A stretch of 64,000 nucleotides of DNA, from NCBI RefSeq assembly GCF_003259195.1, contig NZ_QJPK01000004.1, positions 62,001 through 126,000 on the forward strand, given 5' to 3'. Under the pieces are notes generated by a model, which was not told where the DNA came from, did not search any database, and saw only the letters and a program-made list of their open reading frames with translations. The position numbers and the translations under genes are program-made. The stretch comes from Paracoccus sediminilitoris (GTDB lineage: Bacteria > Pseudomonadota > Alphaproteobacteria > Rhodobacterales > Rhodobacteraceae). Shown piece after piece: positions 27,378 to 36,173 of this stretch (its first letter is position 1; every line of letters starts with the position of its first letter).

Positions 27378-27770
27378 ATGACCGAACAGATCAGCGCGCT
27401 GCGCCTTGCGGCATCCGGCATGCGCGCGCAAAGCGAACGCATGCGCCACACGGCCGAAAACATGGCCAATGCCGACACGCCCGGCTATCGCCGCAAGCTT
27501 GTCACCTTTGAACAGGCCACCGATTTCGGCCGCCCCACGGGCGAGGTTCAGGCAGGTCGCCTGCAGCTGGACCAGACCCCGCTGCCCAAGATCCACGACC
27601 CCAGCCATCCGATGGCCGATGAACAGGGCTATTTCCAAGGCTCGAACGTCGATGTCGTCATCGAGATCGCCGACAGCCGCGAGGCCGGTCGCAGTTACGA
27701 AGCCAACCTTCGCATGTTCGAACAGAGCCGCCAGATGGGCAGCGCGCTGCTTGACATCCTCCGTCGCTAG
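27378..27770 (+). CDS. flgC: Flagellar basal-body rod protein FlgC
   Basis: The 130-residue product is rod protein FlgC. It carries the N-terminal rod motif (AENMANADTPGYRRKLV) and the C-terminal segment YEANLRMFEQSRQMGSALLD, through which rod proteins pack. It begins 12 bases after flgB with AAGGGA ahead of the ATG. Its length and the GSNVDVV segment agree with the family. Confidence 0.96.
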   Translation: MTEQISALRLAASGMRAQSERMRHTAENMANADTPGYRRKLVTFEQATDFGRPTGEVQAGRLQLDQTPLPKIHDPSHPMADEQGYFQGSNVDVVIEIADSREAGRSYEANLRMFEQSRQMGSALLDILRR

Positions 27771-27784
27771 AAAGGCAACAGCAG

Positions 27785-28069
27785 ATGATTTCCGGATTGA
27801 ACGCCGCCAACGCATATTCCGCCGCCCGCAGCGCCGTGGCCCCTGACGGGCAGGCATCGGGCACCGCCAAGCTGGGCCAGATGGCGCAGGATTTCGCCGC
27901 CCACATGGACCAGGTCGACCAGGTCGCCACGGGCGCGATGACCGGCCAGGTCAACACCCACCAGCTGGTCCAGACCATCGCCGAGGCGCAGATGGCCATG
28001 GAGACGGTCGTGGCCATCCGCGACAAGGTCGTCGAGGCCTATCAGGAAATCCTGCGGATGCCCGTGTGA
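27785..28069 (+). CDS. fliE: Flagellar hook-basal body protein FliE
   Basis: The 94-residue product matches FliE, which connects the MS ring to the rod. Family features are a low-complexity N-terminus and the C-terminal helices TGQVNTHQLVQTIAEAQMAM and VVEAYQEILRMPV. AAAGGCAAC precedes the ATG. The stop overlaps the fliQ ATG by one base (TGATG). Confidence 0.93.
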   Translation: MISGLNAANAYSAARSAVAPDGQASGTAKLGQMAQDFAAHMDQVDQVATGAMTGQVNTHQLVQTIAEAQMAMETVVAIRDKVVEAYQEILRMPV

Positions 28070-28335
28070 TGCCGGAAACCATTCTTTTCGACATGCTGCG
28101 GCAGGCGCTGCTGATCGCAGTGCGGATCTCGGCCCCGCTTCTGGGGGTGGCGCTGATCGCGGGCGTGGTGATCGGCCTCTTTCAGGCGCTGACCTCGATC
28201 CAGGAGATGACGCTGACCTTCGTGCCCAAGGTGGGGCTGATGCTGGTCGTGTTCTGGGTCTCGATGAGCTTCATGACCACGGCGCTGTCGGATTTCTACC
28301 TGGGGCAGATCATCCCCCTGATCGCGGAAAGCTGA
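28069..28335 (+). CDS. fliQ: Flagellar export gate protein FliQ
   Basis: The 88-residue product is FliQ, a two-helix membrane protein of the export gate. Helices are about residues 14-40 and 52-76; the family segments are LLGVALIAGVVIGLFQALTS and QEMTLTFVPKV. The start is ATG 28069; a GTG three bases earlier is also in frame. FliP and FliR, its gate partners, are not in the window. Confidence 0.95.
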   Translation: MPETILFDMLRQALLIAVRISAPLLGVALIAGVVIGLFQALTSIQEMTLTFVPKVGLMLVVFWVSMSFMTTALSDFYLGQIIPLIAES

Positions 28336-28339
28336 CGCC

Positions 28340-29056
28340 ATGGACAACGCCATCTATGCCAGCCTGACCCGCCAATCCGGCCTGATGCGCGAAATGCGCG
28401 TCGTGGCCAACAACATCGCCAATGCCAGCACCACCGGCTTTCGCCGCGAGGGGGTGATCTTTGCCGAACACCTGTCGGCGCTGGACCGTCAGGGCGGCAC
28501 GCTGTCCATGGCCGATGCCCGCGGACGGATGCTGGACCTGAACCAGGGCGTGCTGACGCAGACGAACAACAACCTGGACCTGGCGATCGAGGGCGACGGC
28601 TTCTTCATGGTCGAGACCCCCGAAGGCATCCGCCTGACCCGCGCCGGGGCCTTCATGCCCGGCCCCGAGGGCGAATTGATGAATGCCGACGGCAACCGCC
28701 TGCTGGACGAAGGCCAAGCGCCGATCATCCTGCCCGCAGGGGCCAGTTCGGTGTCGATCGGGGCGGACGGCACGCTGTCGTCGAACGGTCTGCCCTTTGG
28801 TCGCATCGGGGTCTTCGCGGCGCCCGAAGGCGAAACGCCCACCCAGGCGGGCGGTACGCTGTTCAGCGTCCAAGGCGACCCGCAACCCACCGAGGAGCCC
28901 CGCATCCGGCAGGGTTTCCTGGAGGAGTCCAACGTCGACCCGATCATGGAGATCACCCGCATGATCGAGGTCCAGCGCGCATACGAGCTGGGCCAGTCCT
29001 TCCTTGACCGCGAAGATCAGCGCATCCGCAGCGCGATCACCTCGATGACCCGATAA
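28340..29056 (+). CDS. flgF: Flagellar basal-body rod protein FlgF
   Basis: The 238-residue product is rod protein FlgF. It has the N-terminal rod motif (VVANNIANASTTGFRREGV), the central NNLDLAIEGDGFFMVETPEG with TRAGAFMPG, and the C-terminal segment GFLEESNVDPIMEITRMIEV plus RAYELGQSF. It starts 4 bases after fliQ and 10 bases before flgG. Confidence 0.96.
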   Translation: MDNAIYASLTRQSGLMREMRVVANNIANASTTGFRREGVIFAEHLSALDRQGGTLSMADARGRMLDLNQGVLTQTNNNLDLAIEGDGFFMVETPEGIRLTRAGAFMPGPEGELMNADGNRLLDEGQAPIILPAGASSVSIGADGTLSSNGLPFGRIGVFAAPEGETPTQAGGTLFSVQGDPQPTEEPRIRQGFLEESNVDPIMEITRMIEVQRAYELGQSFLDREDQRIRSAITSMTR

Positions 29057-29066
29057 GGAACCAGCC

Positions 29067-29852
29067 ATGAGAGCCCTGCAGATCGCCGCCACCGGCATGA
29101 GCGCCCAGCAAACCCGCGTCGAGGTCGTGTCGAACAACCTCGCGAACATGTCCACGACCGGCTATAATGCGCGTCGTGCCGAATTCGCCGACCTGCATTA
29201 CCAGCAGGCCGCCCGCCCCGGCAGCGTGACCGCCGCCGACGGGACCGTCATTCCCGCGGGCGTTCAGCTGGGCCTGGGCGTGCGCCCCACCGCTGTCAGC
29301 GTCAACCTGCAACAGGGCGCGCTGACCGCGACGGGTGGCGATCTGGACCTGGCCATTGAAGGCGACGGCTATCTGGAGGTCACGCTGCCCTCGGGCCTAC
29401 CTGGATATACCCGCGATGGCGGGCTGAAGCGGTCGCCCGACGGGCTGATCGTGACCTCTGACGGCTATCCGGTCGTGCCGGAAATCACCATTCCCGATGA
29501 TGCGCGGTCGATCTCTATCAGCGCAGGCGGCGAGGTGAACGCCTATTTCAACGACCGGGTCGAACCGGAACTGCTGGGCCAGCTGACCCTGGCGGGATTT
29601 TCCAACGAAAAGGGCCTCGAGGCGATCGGATCGAACCTGTTTATCGAAACCGCCGCGTCCGGGGGGGCGCAGGTCGTCAATCCGGGCCAGGACGGTCTGG
29701 GCACCCTGCGGCAGGGCTATCTGGAGGAAAGCTCGGTCGACGCGGTGCGCGAGGTGACCGAGCTGATCAAGGCACAGCGCGGCTATGAACTGAACGCCAA
29801 GGTCATCACCGCCGCCGACCAGATGCTTGGCGCAACCACGCAGGTGCGGTGA
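29067..29852 (+). CDS. flgG: Flagellar basal-body rod protein FlgG
   Basis: The 261-residue product is the distal rod protein FlgG. It has the N-terminal MRALQIAATGMSAQQTRVE and VSNNLANMSTTGYNARR, the middle GDLDLAIEGDGYLEV, and the C-terminal segment LRQGYLEESSVDAVREVTEL followed by a RGYELNAKVI motif. The length of 261 matches the family. The stop overlaps the flgA ATG by one base (TGATG). Confidence 0.97.
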   Translation: MRALQIAATGMSAQQTRVEVVSNNLANMSTTGYNARRAEFADLHYQQAARPGSVTAADGTVIPAGVQLGLGVRPTAVSVNLQQGALTATGGDLDLAIEGDGYLEVTLPSGLPGYTRDGGLKRSPDGLIVTSDGYPVVPEITIPDDARSISISAGGEVNAYFNDRVEPELLGQLTLAGFSNEKGLEAIGSNLFIETAASGGAQVVNPGQDGLGTLRQGYLEESSVDAVREVTELIKAQRGYELNAKVITAADQMLGATTQVR

Positions 29853-30265
29853 TGCGCGCCCTGATCCTGGCACTGGCGCTGCTGCCCGCGGGGGCATGGG
29901 CTGGGGGGCTTGGCGCCGCCCACACCCTGCCCGCCGGTCATGTCATCGCGGCGGGCGATCTGCGCGTCATCGACACCGACCGTCCCGGCCTGACCGACCC
30001 TTCAGCCGCCATCGGCATGCAGACCCGCATCACCGTCTATGAAGGCCGCCCCCTGCACGCCAACATGCTGCGCCCGCCCCGCGTGGTCGCCCGCAATCAG
30101 GTCGTCCGCCTGTCCTTCCTGCGCGGCGGCCTGCGCATCGACACCGAAGGGCGCGCCATGGATGACGGTGCGACGGGCGACATGATCCGCGTGATGAATG
30201 TCGGATCGCGCAGCACCATCACCGCGCAGGTGATGCCCGACGGCACCCTGGCCGTCATCAACTGA
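29852..30265 (+). CDS. flgA: Flagellar P-ring assembly chaperone FlgA (short form)
   Basis: The 137-residue product is a short FlgA, the periplasmic chaperone for P-ring assembly. It has a signal peptide (about 1-17, ending AWA-GGL) and the SAF-like C-terminal domain (RVVARNQVVRLSFLRGGLRI, then GDMIRVMNVGSRSTITAQV). It lacks the N-terminal domain present in longer enterobacterial FlgA, as is common in Rhodobacteraceae. ATG 29852 overlaps flgG; a GTG three bases earlier is also in frame. Confidence 0.9.
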   Translation: MRALILALALLPAGAWAGGLGAAHTLPAGHVIAAGDLRVIDTDRPGLTDPSAAIGMQTRITVYEGRPLHANMLRPPRVVARNQVVRLSFLRGGLRIDTEGRAMDDGATGDMIRVMNVGSRSTITAQVMPDGTLAVIN

Positions 30266-30279
30266 CAAGGAAATCCCCG

Positions 30280-31005
30280 ATGAAACCCGCCCATCTTCTG
30301 TGCCTTGCCCTGTCGGTTGCCGGATGTTCGCGCGCCGCAAATGTCGGCCAGCCGCCCGAGCTGACCTCACCCCGCGAAACCGAGGAGTTTCTGGCGATGA
30401 CCAACCCGCCGCTGGACCTGGTCCCCGATTCGGGCCGCCCCGAGGCCGCGGCCTCGCTGTGGGCGGGGACGCAATCCTCGCTGATCAGCGACCGGCGCGC
30501 GGCGGTCCGCGGCGATATCCTGACCGTCGTCATCCAGATCGACGACCAGGCCGAGATCAGCAACAGCTCGGGGCGCAACCGATCGGCGGGCGAGAGCGTG
30601 TCGATCCCGCATATGGCCGGCATTCCGCAGCGTCTGGCCGACAAGCTGCCCGAAGGGGCCAGCTTCGACGATCTGGCCGACGCCTCATCCTCTTCCAGCT
30701 ACAAGGGCAGCGGCAACATCTCGCGCCGGGACAAGATGACCCTGCGCGTCGCGGCGACCGTCGTGGACAGGCTTCCGAACGGCACCTTGCAGATCGAAGG
30801 CACGCAGGAGGTCCGCGTCAATTTCGAACTGCGCGAACTGACCGTCAGCGGCTTCGTGCGCCCCGGCGATGTCGATCGCAGCAATGAGATCGCCTATGAC
30901 CGCATCGCGGGGGCGCGCATCTCCTATGGCGGGCGCGGCCAGATCACCGACGTTCAGCAGCCGCGCTATGGCCAGCAGATCGCCGATATCCTGCTGCCCT
31001 ACTGA
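30280..31005 (+). CDS. flgH: Flagellar L-ring lipoprotein FlgH
   Basis: The 241-residue product is FlgH, which forms the outer-membrane L ring. A lipobox ending at Cys16 (SVAGC) directs lipidation. The family features are the SLWAGTQSSLISDRRAAVRGD region and the C-terminal FVRPGDVDRSNEIAYDRIA, then GRGQITDVQQPRYGQQIADI. The ATG is preceded by AAGGAAA. It is followed by the FliL-like gene at 11 bases. Confidence 0.96.
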   Translation: MKPAHLLCLALSVAGCSRAANVGQPPELTSPRETEEFLAMTNPPLDLVPDSGRPEAAASLWAGTQSSLISDRRAAVRGDILTVVIQIDDQAEISNSSGRNRSAGESVSIPHMAGIPQRLADKLPEGASFDDLADASSSSSYKGSGNISRRDKMTLRVAATVVDRLPNGTLQIEGTQEVRVNFELRELTVSGFVRPGDVDRSNEIAYDRIAGARISYGGRGQITDVQQPRYGQQIADILLPY

Positions 31006-31016
31006 GGAACGCCCGC

Positions 31017-31580
31017 ATGATCCGCAAACTGATCCCCATCGCCCTGCCCGTCCTGGCCCTTGTCGGCGGTGCCTTCGGCGGCGACATGCTGCGCGCACCC
31101 GCAGACCCGGCCGCGCATGATGCAGCCGCCGCGGACGACCACGCCGCGCCCGCCGATGATCACGCCGCGCCCGCGGACGACCACGCCCCAGCCCCCGACG
31201 ATCATGCCGCGGCCAGCGACGATCACGGGGGCGGCGATGACCATGCTGCCGCCGGCGAAGACGGGTGGTTCACCTTTCCCACCCAGTTCTTCGTCCCCCT
31301 GGTCCGGCAGGGCGACATGGGCGACCTGATGATCATCACGCTGACGCTGCAAACCGACGGCGCCAGCCTGGAGGCGCTGCGCAAGAAGGAACACGCCCTG
31401 CGCGACGCCCTGCTGCGCCAGTTGCTGATCCATGCCAATACCGGGGGCTTCGACGGCAATTTCACGGCCGACCGCAATCTGGTGGTCTTGCGTCAGGAAC
31501 TGGCCAAAGCGGCGACGGGTGTGACCGACCTGCCAATCAAGGCGGTCCTGATCGAGGATATCGCCCGCCAGCAGGGCTAG
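31017..31580 (+). CDS. fliL: FliL-like flagellar basal-body protein with Asp/His-rich repeats
   Basis: The 187-residue product has one N-terminal membrane helix (about residues 5-24), a low-complexity stretch of six DDH units (about 40-76), and a C-terminal FliL-type domain with GDLMIITLTLQTDGA, HALRDALLRQLLIHAN and DLPIKAVLIEDI. FliL proteins sit by the stator and help it generate torque or assemble. The repeats are unusual for the family and could bind metal ions. Position directly after flgH is common in Rhodobacteraceae, and a terminator follows, so this ends the plus-strand flagellar operon. The call of FliL over another stator-linked protein is likely rather than certain. Confidence 0.75.
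   Translation: MIRKLIPIALPVLALVGGAFGGDMLRAPADPAAHDAAAADDHAAPADDHAAPADDHAPAPDDHAAASDDHGGGDDHAAAGEDGWFTFPTQFFVPLVRQGDMGDLMIITLTLQTDGASLEALRKKEHALRDALLRQLLIHANTGGFDGNFTADRNLVVLRQELAKAATGVTDLPIKAVLIEDIARQQG
31134..31244 (+). repeat. Tandem Asp-Asp-His repeats inside the FliL-like gene
   Basis: Six GAC/GAT-GAC/GAT-CAC/CAT units at spacing of 5 to 7 codons encode DDH followed by Ala/Pro-rich linkers. Nucleotide repeats such as GACGACCACGCC and GCCGATGATCACGCC are near copies, suggesting growth by slippage or unequal exchange. The repeat number probably varies between strains. Confidence 0.8.
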
Positions 31581-31615
31581 GCCTTGCCCCCGGGCGGGTG
31601 ACAGGTCAGAACCCA

Positions 31616-31641
31616 AAAGGCCGGGCGGCGTCCCGGCCTTT
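31616..31641 (+). terminator. Terminator-like hairpin after the plus-strand flagellar operon
   Basis: A 10-bp perfect stem (31616-31625 with 31632-31641, loop CGGCGT) lies between the FliL-like gene and the GT2 gene. Its 3' arm ends in TTT, and the stem ends in A/T pairs. It probably ends transcription after fliL, so the GT2 gene 26 bases on would need its own promoter or read-through. Confidence 0.7.
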
Positions 31642-31666
31642 CCGCGTTCCGCACCCGAGGTTTCTC

Positions 31667-32599
31667 ATGTCCGCCCATGTCGTGATCCTGCTGGCCAGCT
31701 ATCAGGGCGGCGACCACATCGCCGCGCAGCTGGACAGCATCGCGCGGCAGACGCATGCGGATTGGTCGCTGATCGTGTCCGATGACGGTTCGCGCGACGA
31801 CACCTGCGCGGTCGTGCGCGACTTTGCGGGACGCATGCGCCCGGGGCAGGTGCAACTGGTCCAGGGACCAGCGCAGGGGGCGACCGCGAATTTCCTGACC
31901 TTGCTGGACCATGCGCCGCGCGGGGCAATGATCGCATTTTGTGATCAGGACGATCACTGGCTGCCGCAAAAGCTGGAATGGGCCGTCGAATACCTGTCCC
32001 GGCAGAACGGCCCCGCGCATTACGCCGCCCGCACCATCATCACCGACCGGCAGCTGCGTCCACTGACCCAATCGCGGTACTTTCCGCGGCCCTTGGGCTT
32101 TCGCAACGCGGTGGTGCAGGCGATCATGGCGGGCAACACCTCGGTCTTCAACGCCGCCGCAGCGGATCTGCTGCGCCAAGGTGCGCCTTTCGCGCTGAAG
32201 GCCGGCGTCCTCTCGCATGACTGGTGGGCGTATCAGCTGACCTCGGGGGTAGGGGCGGCGATGTGGCACGATCCGCGCCCCGCACTGCTTTATCGCCAGC
32301 ATGACCGCGCCGAGGTCGGACGCAACGATACGTTGCCCGCCTTGGCAGCCCGACTGCGCAAATTGCTGGTCGGCGATTTTGGTGCCTGGATGGCCGCCAA
32401 TCACGCGGCTGTGGTTCCGATGCAGGACCATCTGACCGCGCAGAACCGTGACATTCTGGCTCGTGTCGACAAGATGCTGTCGCAACCAGGACCAAAAGCC
32501 CTGCTGACGATGCGTCAGGCAGGGCTCTATCGTCAGACGCGTCCGGGCAATGCGGCATTGGCCGCGACGGTGGCGGCAGGGCGGCTGCGCCGCCGCTGA
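31667..32599 (+). CDS. Glycosyltransferase family 2 protein between two flagellar blocks
   Basis: The 310-residue product has a GT-A fold: LLASYQGGDHIAAQLDSI, WSLIVSDDGSRDDT and a DQDDHW metal motif, with GLSHDWW-like text as LSHDWWAYQL further on. It resembles rhamnosyl- or galactosyl-type GT2 enzymes. ATG 31667 follows GAGG; the frame runs farther upstream without similarity. It abuts flgI on the opposite strand with no gap. Its place in the flagellar locus suggests glycosylation of a flagellar protein, which is inference; it could equally serve a surface glycan. Confidence 0.85.
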   Translation: MSAHVVILLASYQGGDHIAAQLDSIARQTHADWSLIVSDDGSRDDTCAVVRDFAGRMRPGQVQLVQGPAQGATANFLTLLDHAPRGAMIAFCDQDDHWLPQKLEWAVEYLSRQNGPAHYAARTIITDRQLRPLTQSRYFPRPLGFRNAVVQAIMAGNTSVFNAAAADLLRQGAPFALKAGVLSHDWWAYQLTSGVGAAMWHDPRPALLYRQHDRAEVGRNDTLPALAARLRKLLVGDFGAWMAANHAAVVPMQDHLTAQNRDILARVDKMLSQPGPKALLTMRQAGLYRQTRPGNAALAATVAAGRLRRR

Positions 32600-33703
32600 T
32601 CATTCGATGATCAGGTCGGCGTGCAGCGCCCCGGCCGAATGGATCGATTTCAGGATGTCGATCATGTCGCGCGGCCGCACCCCCAGCGAATTCAGCCCAT
32701 CCACCAGATCGGACAGGTTGGTTTCGCCCGCCACTTCGACAAAGCCGATGCCGGGTTCCTGACGCAGTTCGACATTGGTGCGGGGAACGGTGACGGTCTC
32801 TCCTTCGGCGAAGGGATTGGGCTGCGACACCAGCGGCGCTTCGCTGACCCGCAGGGTCAGGTTGCCCTGGGACACCGCCACGCGCGAGATGCGCACCCGT
32901 TCGCCCACGACGATGGTGCCGGATTTGTGGTCGATCACGACCTTGGCGCGATCCTCGGGCTCGATCAGCAGATTTTCGATGCGGCCGACGACCCGCGCGG
33001 GGTTCACGTCGCCCAGGCTGCGGAAATTCACGACCACGGTGCCGCTGTCCAAGGTCACGGCCAGCGCCTTGTTGAAGTCGCGGTTGATCGCGTCCTCGAC
33101 CCGGGTGGCGGTGGTAAAATCGGCGTTGCGCAGGGCGATGCGGATATCGTCGATGCCGGCAAAGTCGAACTCGACCTCGCGCTCGACCCGCGCGCCGACG
33201 GGGATGCTGCCGGTCGTGGGGACGCCTTCGACGACGCGGGCCGCGTCACCCTGGGCCGCGACGCCACCCGCGATGATCGACCCCTGCGCAACGGCATAGA
33301 TGTTCCCGTCCGCCGCCTTCAACGGCGTCATCACCAGCGTCCCACCCAGCAGGCTTTTCGCATCACCAATGGCCGAGACGCTGACATCAATGCGGCTGCC
33401 CGATCGTGCAAAGGCCGGCAGGGCAGCGGTCACGATGACCGCGGCCACGTTCTTGGACCGCAGCGCCTCGTCGGTGACGTTGACGCCAAGGCGTTCCAGC
33501 AGGCTTGCCAGCATTTCCTCGGTGAAGGGCGCGTTGCGCATCCCGTCGCCGGACCCGTCCAAGCCGACCACAAGGCCATATCCCACCAAGTCGTTTCCGC
33601 GCACGCCGTCGAAATCGGCCAGGTCCTTGATACGGACCGGGATCGCCATGGCCGAGGTCGCGACGATCAGCCAGACCATGAAGGCTGTGACAAGGGCCCG
33701 CAT
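32600..33703 (-). CDS. flgI: Flagellar P-ring protein FlgI
   Basis: The 367-residue product is FlgI, the periplasmic P-ring subunit. It has a signal peptide (about 1-20, ending SAMA-IPV), the family start IKDLADFDGVRGNDLVGYGL and GLDGSGDGMRNAPFTEEML, and the C-terminal LVDGLNSLGVRPRDMIDIL. ATG 33703 overlaps the flgL stop by one base. It ends the flgE-flgK-flgL-flgI run and directly abuts the convergent GT2 gene. Confidence 0.97.
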   Translation of the reverse strand: MRALVTAFMVWLIVATSAMAIPVRIKDLADFDGVRGNDLVGYGLVVGLDGSGDGMRNAPFTEEMLASLLERLGVNVTDEALRSKNVAAVIVTAALPAFARSGSRIDVSVSAIGDAKSLLGGTLVMTPLKAADGNIYAVAQGSIIAGGVAAQGDAARVVEGVPTTGSIPVGARVEREVEFDFAGIDDIRIALRNADFTTATRVEDAINRDFNKALAVTLDSGTVVVNFRSLGDVNPARVVGRIENLLIEPEDRAKVVIDHKSGTIVVGERVRISRVAVSQGNLTLRVSEAPLVSQPNPFAEGETVTVPRTNVELRQEPGIGFVEVAGETNLSDLVDGLNSLGVRPRDMIDILKSIHSAGALHADLIIE

Positions 33704-34716
33704 CACAGGTAATCCACCAGGTTCAGGCGCGACAGGCGCGCGGTGACGGCAAACAGGGTTTCGATCTGGGTCTGGACCTCGGTCAGGGCGGTCGCGGTCT
33801 CATAGGGGTCGGCGCGCCGGATGTCGTTGCGCGACACTTCAAGCGTGCTGAGGACCGAGGCGTTTTCCGTTTGCGCCCGGGTCACGGCCTGCTGTTCCAA
33901 TCCGACCCGGCCCATTTCGCCCAAGAGCCCAGCATCGGCGGCGATCAGGGCGTGACCGCTTTGCCGCAGCAACGCTGCTCGTTCATCGGTTTGGCCTGCC
34001 AACGCGCCACGATCCAGGATCGCCGCCGTCGCCAGCCCCTTGAGCAGATCGCGCACCGCAGGCGCGGCCGCCGAGGTCGTGACCTGCACGGTTTCGCGTT
34101 CAGTCACGGGTATGGTCGCGCCCTCGCCGGTCGTGCCGCGATAGGCATTGTCCAGAAAACCGCCCGCCCCTGCCGGTGCATCGAACCAATCCGCAATCGC
34201 AGCACCGATCTGATCGGCGGTGGTCAGCCCCGCCGTGACAGCCTCCAGACTGTCCAGCAGCTGATCGGCCGGAACCAGCGGCGGCTGGTCGCTGGCCAGA
34301 CCCGACAGCAGATAGCGGTTGCTATCCATCCCGTTCAGGCGCTGGATGACGGTGTTCAGGGCATTGGCGACTTCGGTCGCGCGGGTGCCAAGCTGGGCGG
34401 TGCTGGCCGCAAAGGGATCGCTCAGCAGGTTCACGCCCAGATCGTTCGTGACCGAACGGACCCCGCTGAAGACATCCTGGATGGCCTGCAGCTGGACCGC
34501 CGCCTCGGCGGCGTTCTGCTGCAGTTGCGTGGTCCGCGACAGGCGGCCTTCGATCTGATGCAAGGCGCGGGTGTTCCCCTCCAGCCTTTGCCCCACATCC
34601 GCGACCTCGCCCGAGGACATTTCCTGCGTCAGGGTCGTCATCGTGGTCTTCAGCCTGTTGGTCGCCTGCTGCATCGCATAGTTGCGGGCCTGATCGCCGA
34701 TACTGTTCAAGCTCAT
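33703..34716 (-). CDS. flgL: Flagellar hook-filament junction protein FlgL
   Basis: The 337-residue product is FlgL (HAP3), which joins the hook to the filament. It has the flagellin-like N-terminal helix (MSLNSIGDQARNYAMQQATN) and C-terminal helices (NDIRRADPYETATALTEVQ), the D0 domain regions of flagellin-like proteins. It is 3 bases downstream of flgK, in the standard order. It is not flagellin because of its shorter diverged centre and gene order. Confidence 0.9.
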   Translation of the reverse strand: MSLNSIGDQARNYAMQQATNRLKTTMTTLTQEMSSGEVADVGQRLEGNTRALHQIEGRLSRTTQLQQNAAEAAVQLQAIQDVFSGVRSVTNDLGVNLLSDPFAASTAQLGTRATEVANALNTVIQRLNGMDSNRYLLSGLASDQPPLVPADQLLDSLEAVTAGLTTADQIGAAIADWFDAPAGAGGFLDNAYRGTTGEGATIPVTERETVQVTTSAAAPAVRDLLKGLATAAILDRGALAGQTDERAALLRQSGHALIAADAGLLGEMGRVGLEQQAVTRAQTENASVLSTLEVSRNDIRRADPYETATALTEVQTQIETLFAVTARLSRLNLVDYL

Positions 34717-34719
34717 GAT

Positions 34720-36150
34720 TCAAATCCCCAGAATCTGGTCTAGCATCTCGTCCACGGCACGCAGCACACGCGCATTGGCGGCATAGCTCTGTTCGTATTG
34801 CAGCAATTTCTGCATCTCGGCATCGCTATCCACGCCGTCGGCCAGAATGCTGGACTGGATGGTCGATTGGCGGCTGCTGCGAATGGCCAGGTCCGCATCC
34901 GAATTCACGCGGCCCGTCGACACTTTCGCCTCCAAGGTGCCAAAGCGCGTCCCCAGCGTGGCCGTGCCCTGCAAACCGTCGGATGTCGGTGCGCGCGTGG
35001 CATCTAAGGCGGCAATCATCCCGTTGAGGATGCCCGAAGCCCCTACCGGACCCTGCGTTGCGGCCTGCAGGCCGTCGCGCAGACGCCAGGCTGCACCATC
35101 AAGGGCGGCATTCAAGGTCAGCCGACCGGCAAGACCCGTGATCGTGGCGACGGCAGCCTTGGCGCCCTGATCCGTGAACAACCCCGCATCCCCTGCGGCA
35201 AGGGTGGGGTCAACCTGCGGTGCCGCCAGGCGTTCCTGAAGGTCGAAGGCCAGGGCGTCCAGGTCGGCTTGCAGATCCGGGCCCAGCTGGTCGCGGATCT
35301 GGAAATTCGCCTGCAACGAACCACCACTGAACAGGCGCATCTGGGCCTGGCTCAGGGGCGTGCCATTGAAGGTCAGCAGTTGAAGCGGTGCGCCGACCGT
35401 CTGGCCTGCCGTGACCTGGGACGCGCCTTGAAATTCGATCCGAGCCGGCAGGCTGCCATCCAGAAGCACCGCCCCTTCGGCGGTGAAAAGAGCCACCCGC
35501 CCCGCATCGCGCGTCACCTCCTGCACGGGAACGATGCCCGCAATGCGGTCGATCACCTGCTGGCGTTCATCCATCAGCGGAGAGGCGTCGGTCCCGTCCG
35601 CATCCAGCACCGCGATGCGCGCGTTCAGATAGGCCACCCGCTCCAGCGACGCATTCAGCACCGCCACATCCGAGGCGATCCCCTGTTGCGCGGTGCTGCG
35701 CGCCTCTTGGATGGCGGTCGAGGCATCGTTCAATCGGTTCGCCAGGCTGCCCGCCGTCGTGATGACCTGCGCCAGACGCAGATCATCATCGGGACGCGTC
35801 GCCGCCGCCCCCAAGGCCGCCTGAAAATCGTTCAGCGCCGCCCCAAGCGATCCGGTCTGTCCCGGCAGGCCGACCGTGGCCTCCATCCGAACCTGAAAGG
35901 CGTTCTTCGTACTGGCGGCCGACAGGGCGGATCCGGCCAGACGCGATTCCGTCAACAGGCTGGAGTTGACGATCCGGACGATGCCATCGACCCGGACCCC
36001 GCCCGTGACGGTCTGCGAACTGACCTGCATGTCGCGACGGGCATAGCCGGGCGTCATGACGTTCGACAGGTTTGCGGCCACCGTTTCGGTGCCGCGCGCC
36101 GTCGCGGTCAGACCTGACATGGCGCTGGATATGGCCTTGGCAATGCTCAT
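34720..36150 (-). CDS. flgK: Flagellar hook-associated protein FlgK
   Basis: The 476-residue product is FlgK (HAP1). It has the N-terminal MSGLTATARGTETVAANLS and NVMTPGYARRDMQVSS, a central region of filament-interacting domains, and the C-terminal helix LLQYEQSYAANARVLRAVDE typical of this family. It lies 23 bases after the flgE stop. It is somewhat shorter than the enterobacterial form (about 547). Confidence 0.94.
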   Translation of the reverse strand: MSIAKAISSAMSGLTATARGTETVAANLSNVMTPGYARRDMQVSSQTVTGGVRVDGIVRIVNSSLLTESRLAGSALSAASTKNAFQVRMEATVGLPGQTGSLGAALNDFQAALGAAATRPDDDLRLAQVITTAGSLANRLNDASTAIQEARSTAQQGIASDVAVLNASLERVAYLNARIAVLDADGTDASPLMDERQQVIDRIAGIVPVQEVTRDAGRVALFTAEGAVLLDGSLPARIEFQGASQVTAGQTVGAPLQLLTFNGTPLSQAQMRLFSGGSLQANFQIRDQLGPDLQADLDALAFDLQERLAAPQVDPTLAAGDAGLFTDQGAKAAVATITGLAGRLTLNAALDGAAWRLRDGLQAATQGPVGASGILNGMIAALDATRAPTSDGLQGTATLGTRFGTLEAKVSTGRVNSDADLAIRSSRQSTIQSSILADGVDSDAEMQKLLQYEQSYAANARVLRAVDEMLDQILGI

Positions 36151-36173
36151 TCATGGCCTCCTGCTGGCGACGA

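Noticed and set aside
35269..36117. A 282-codon plus-strand frame opposite flgK
   Set aside because: Arg/Gln/His-rich shadow of a flagellar gene, with no start-site support.
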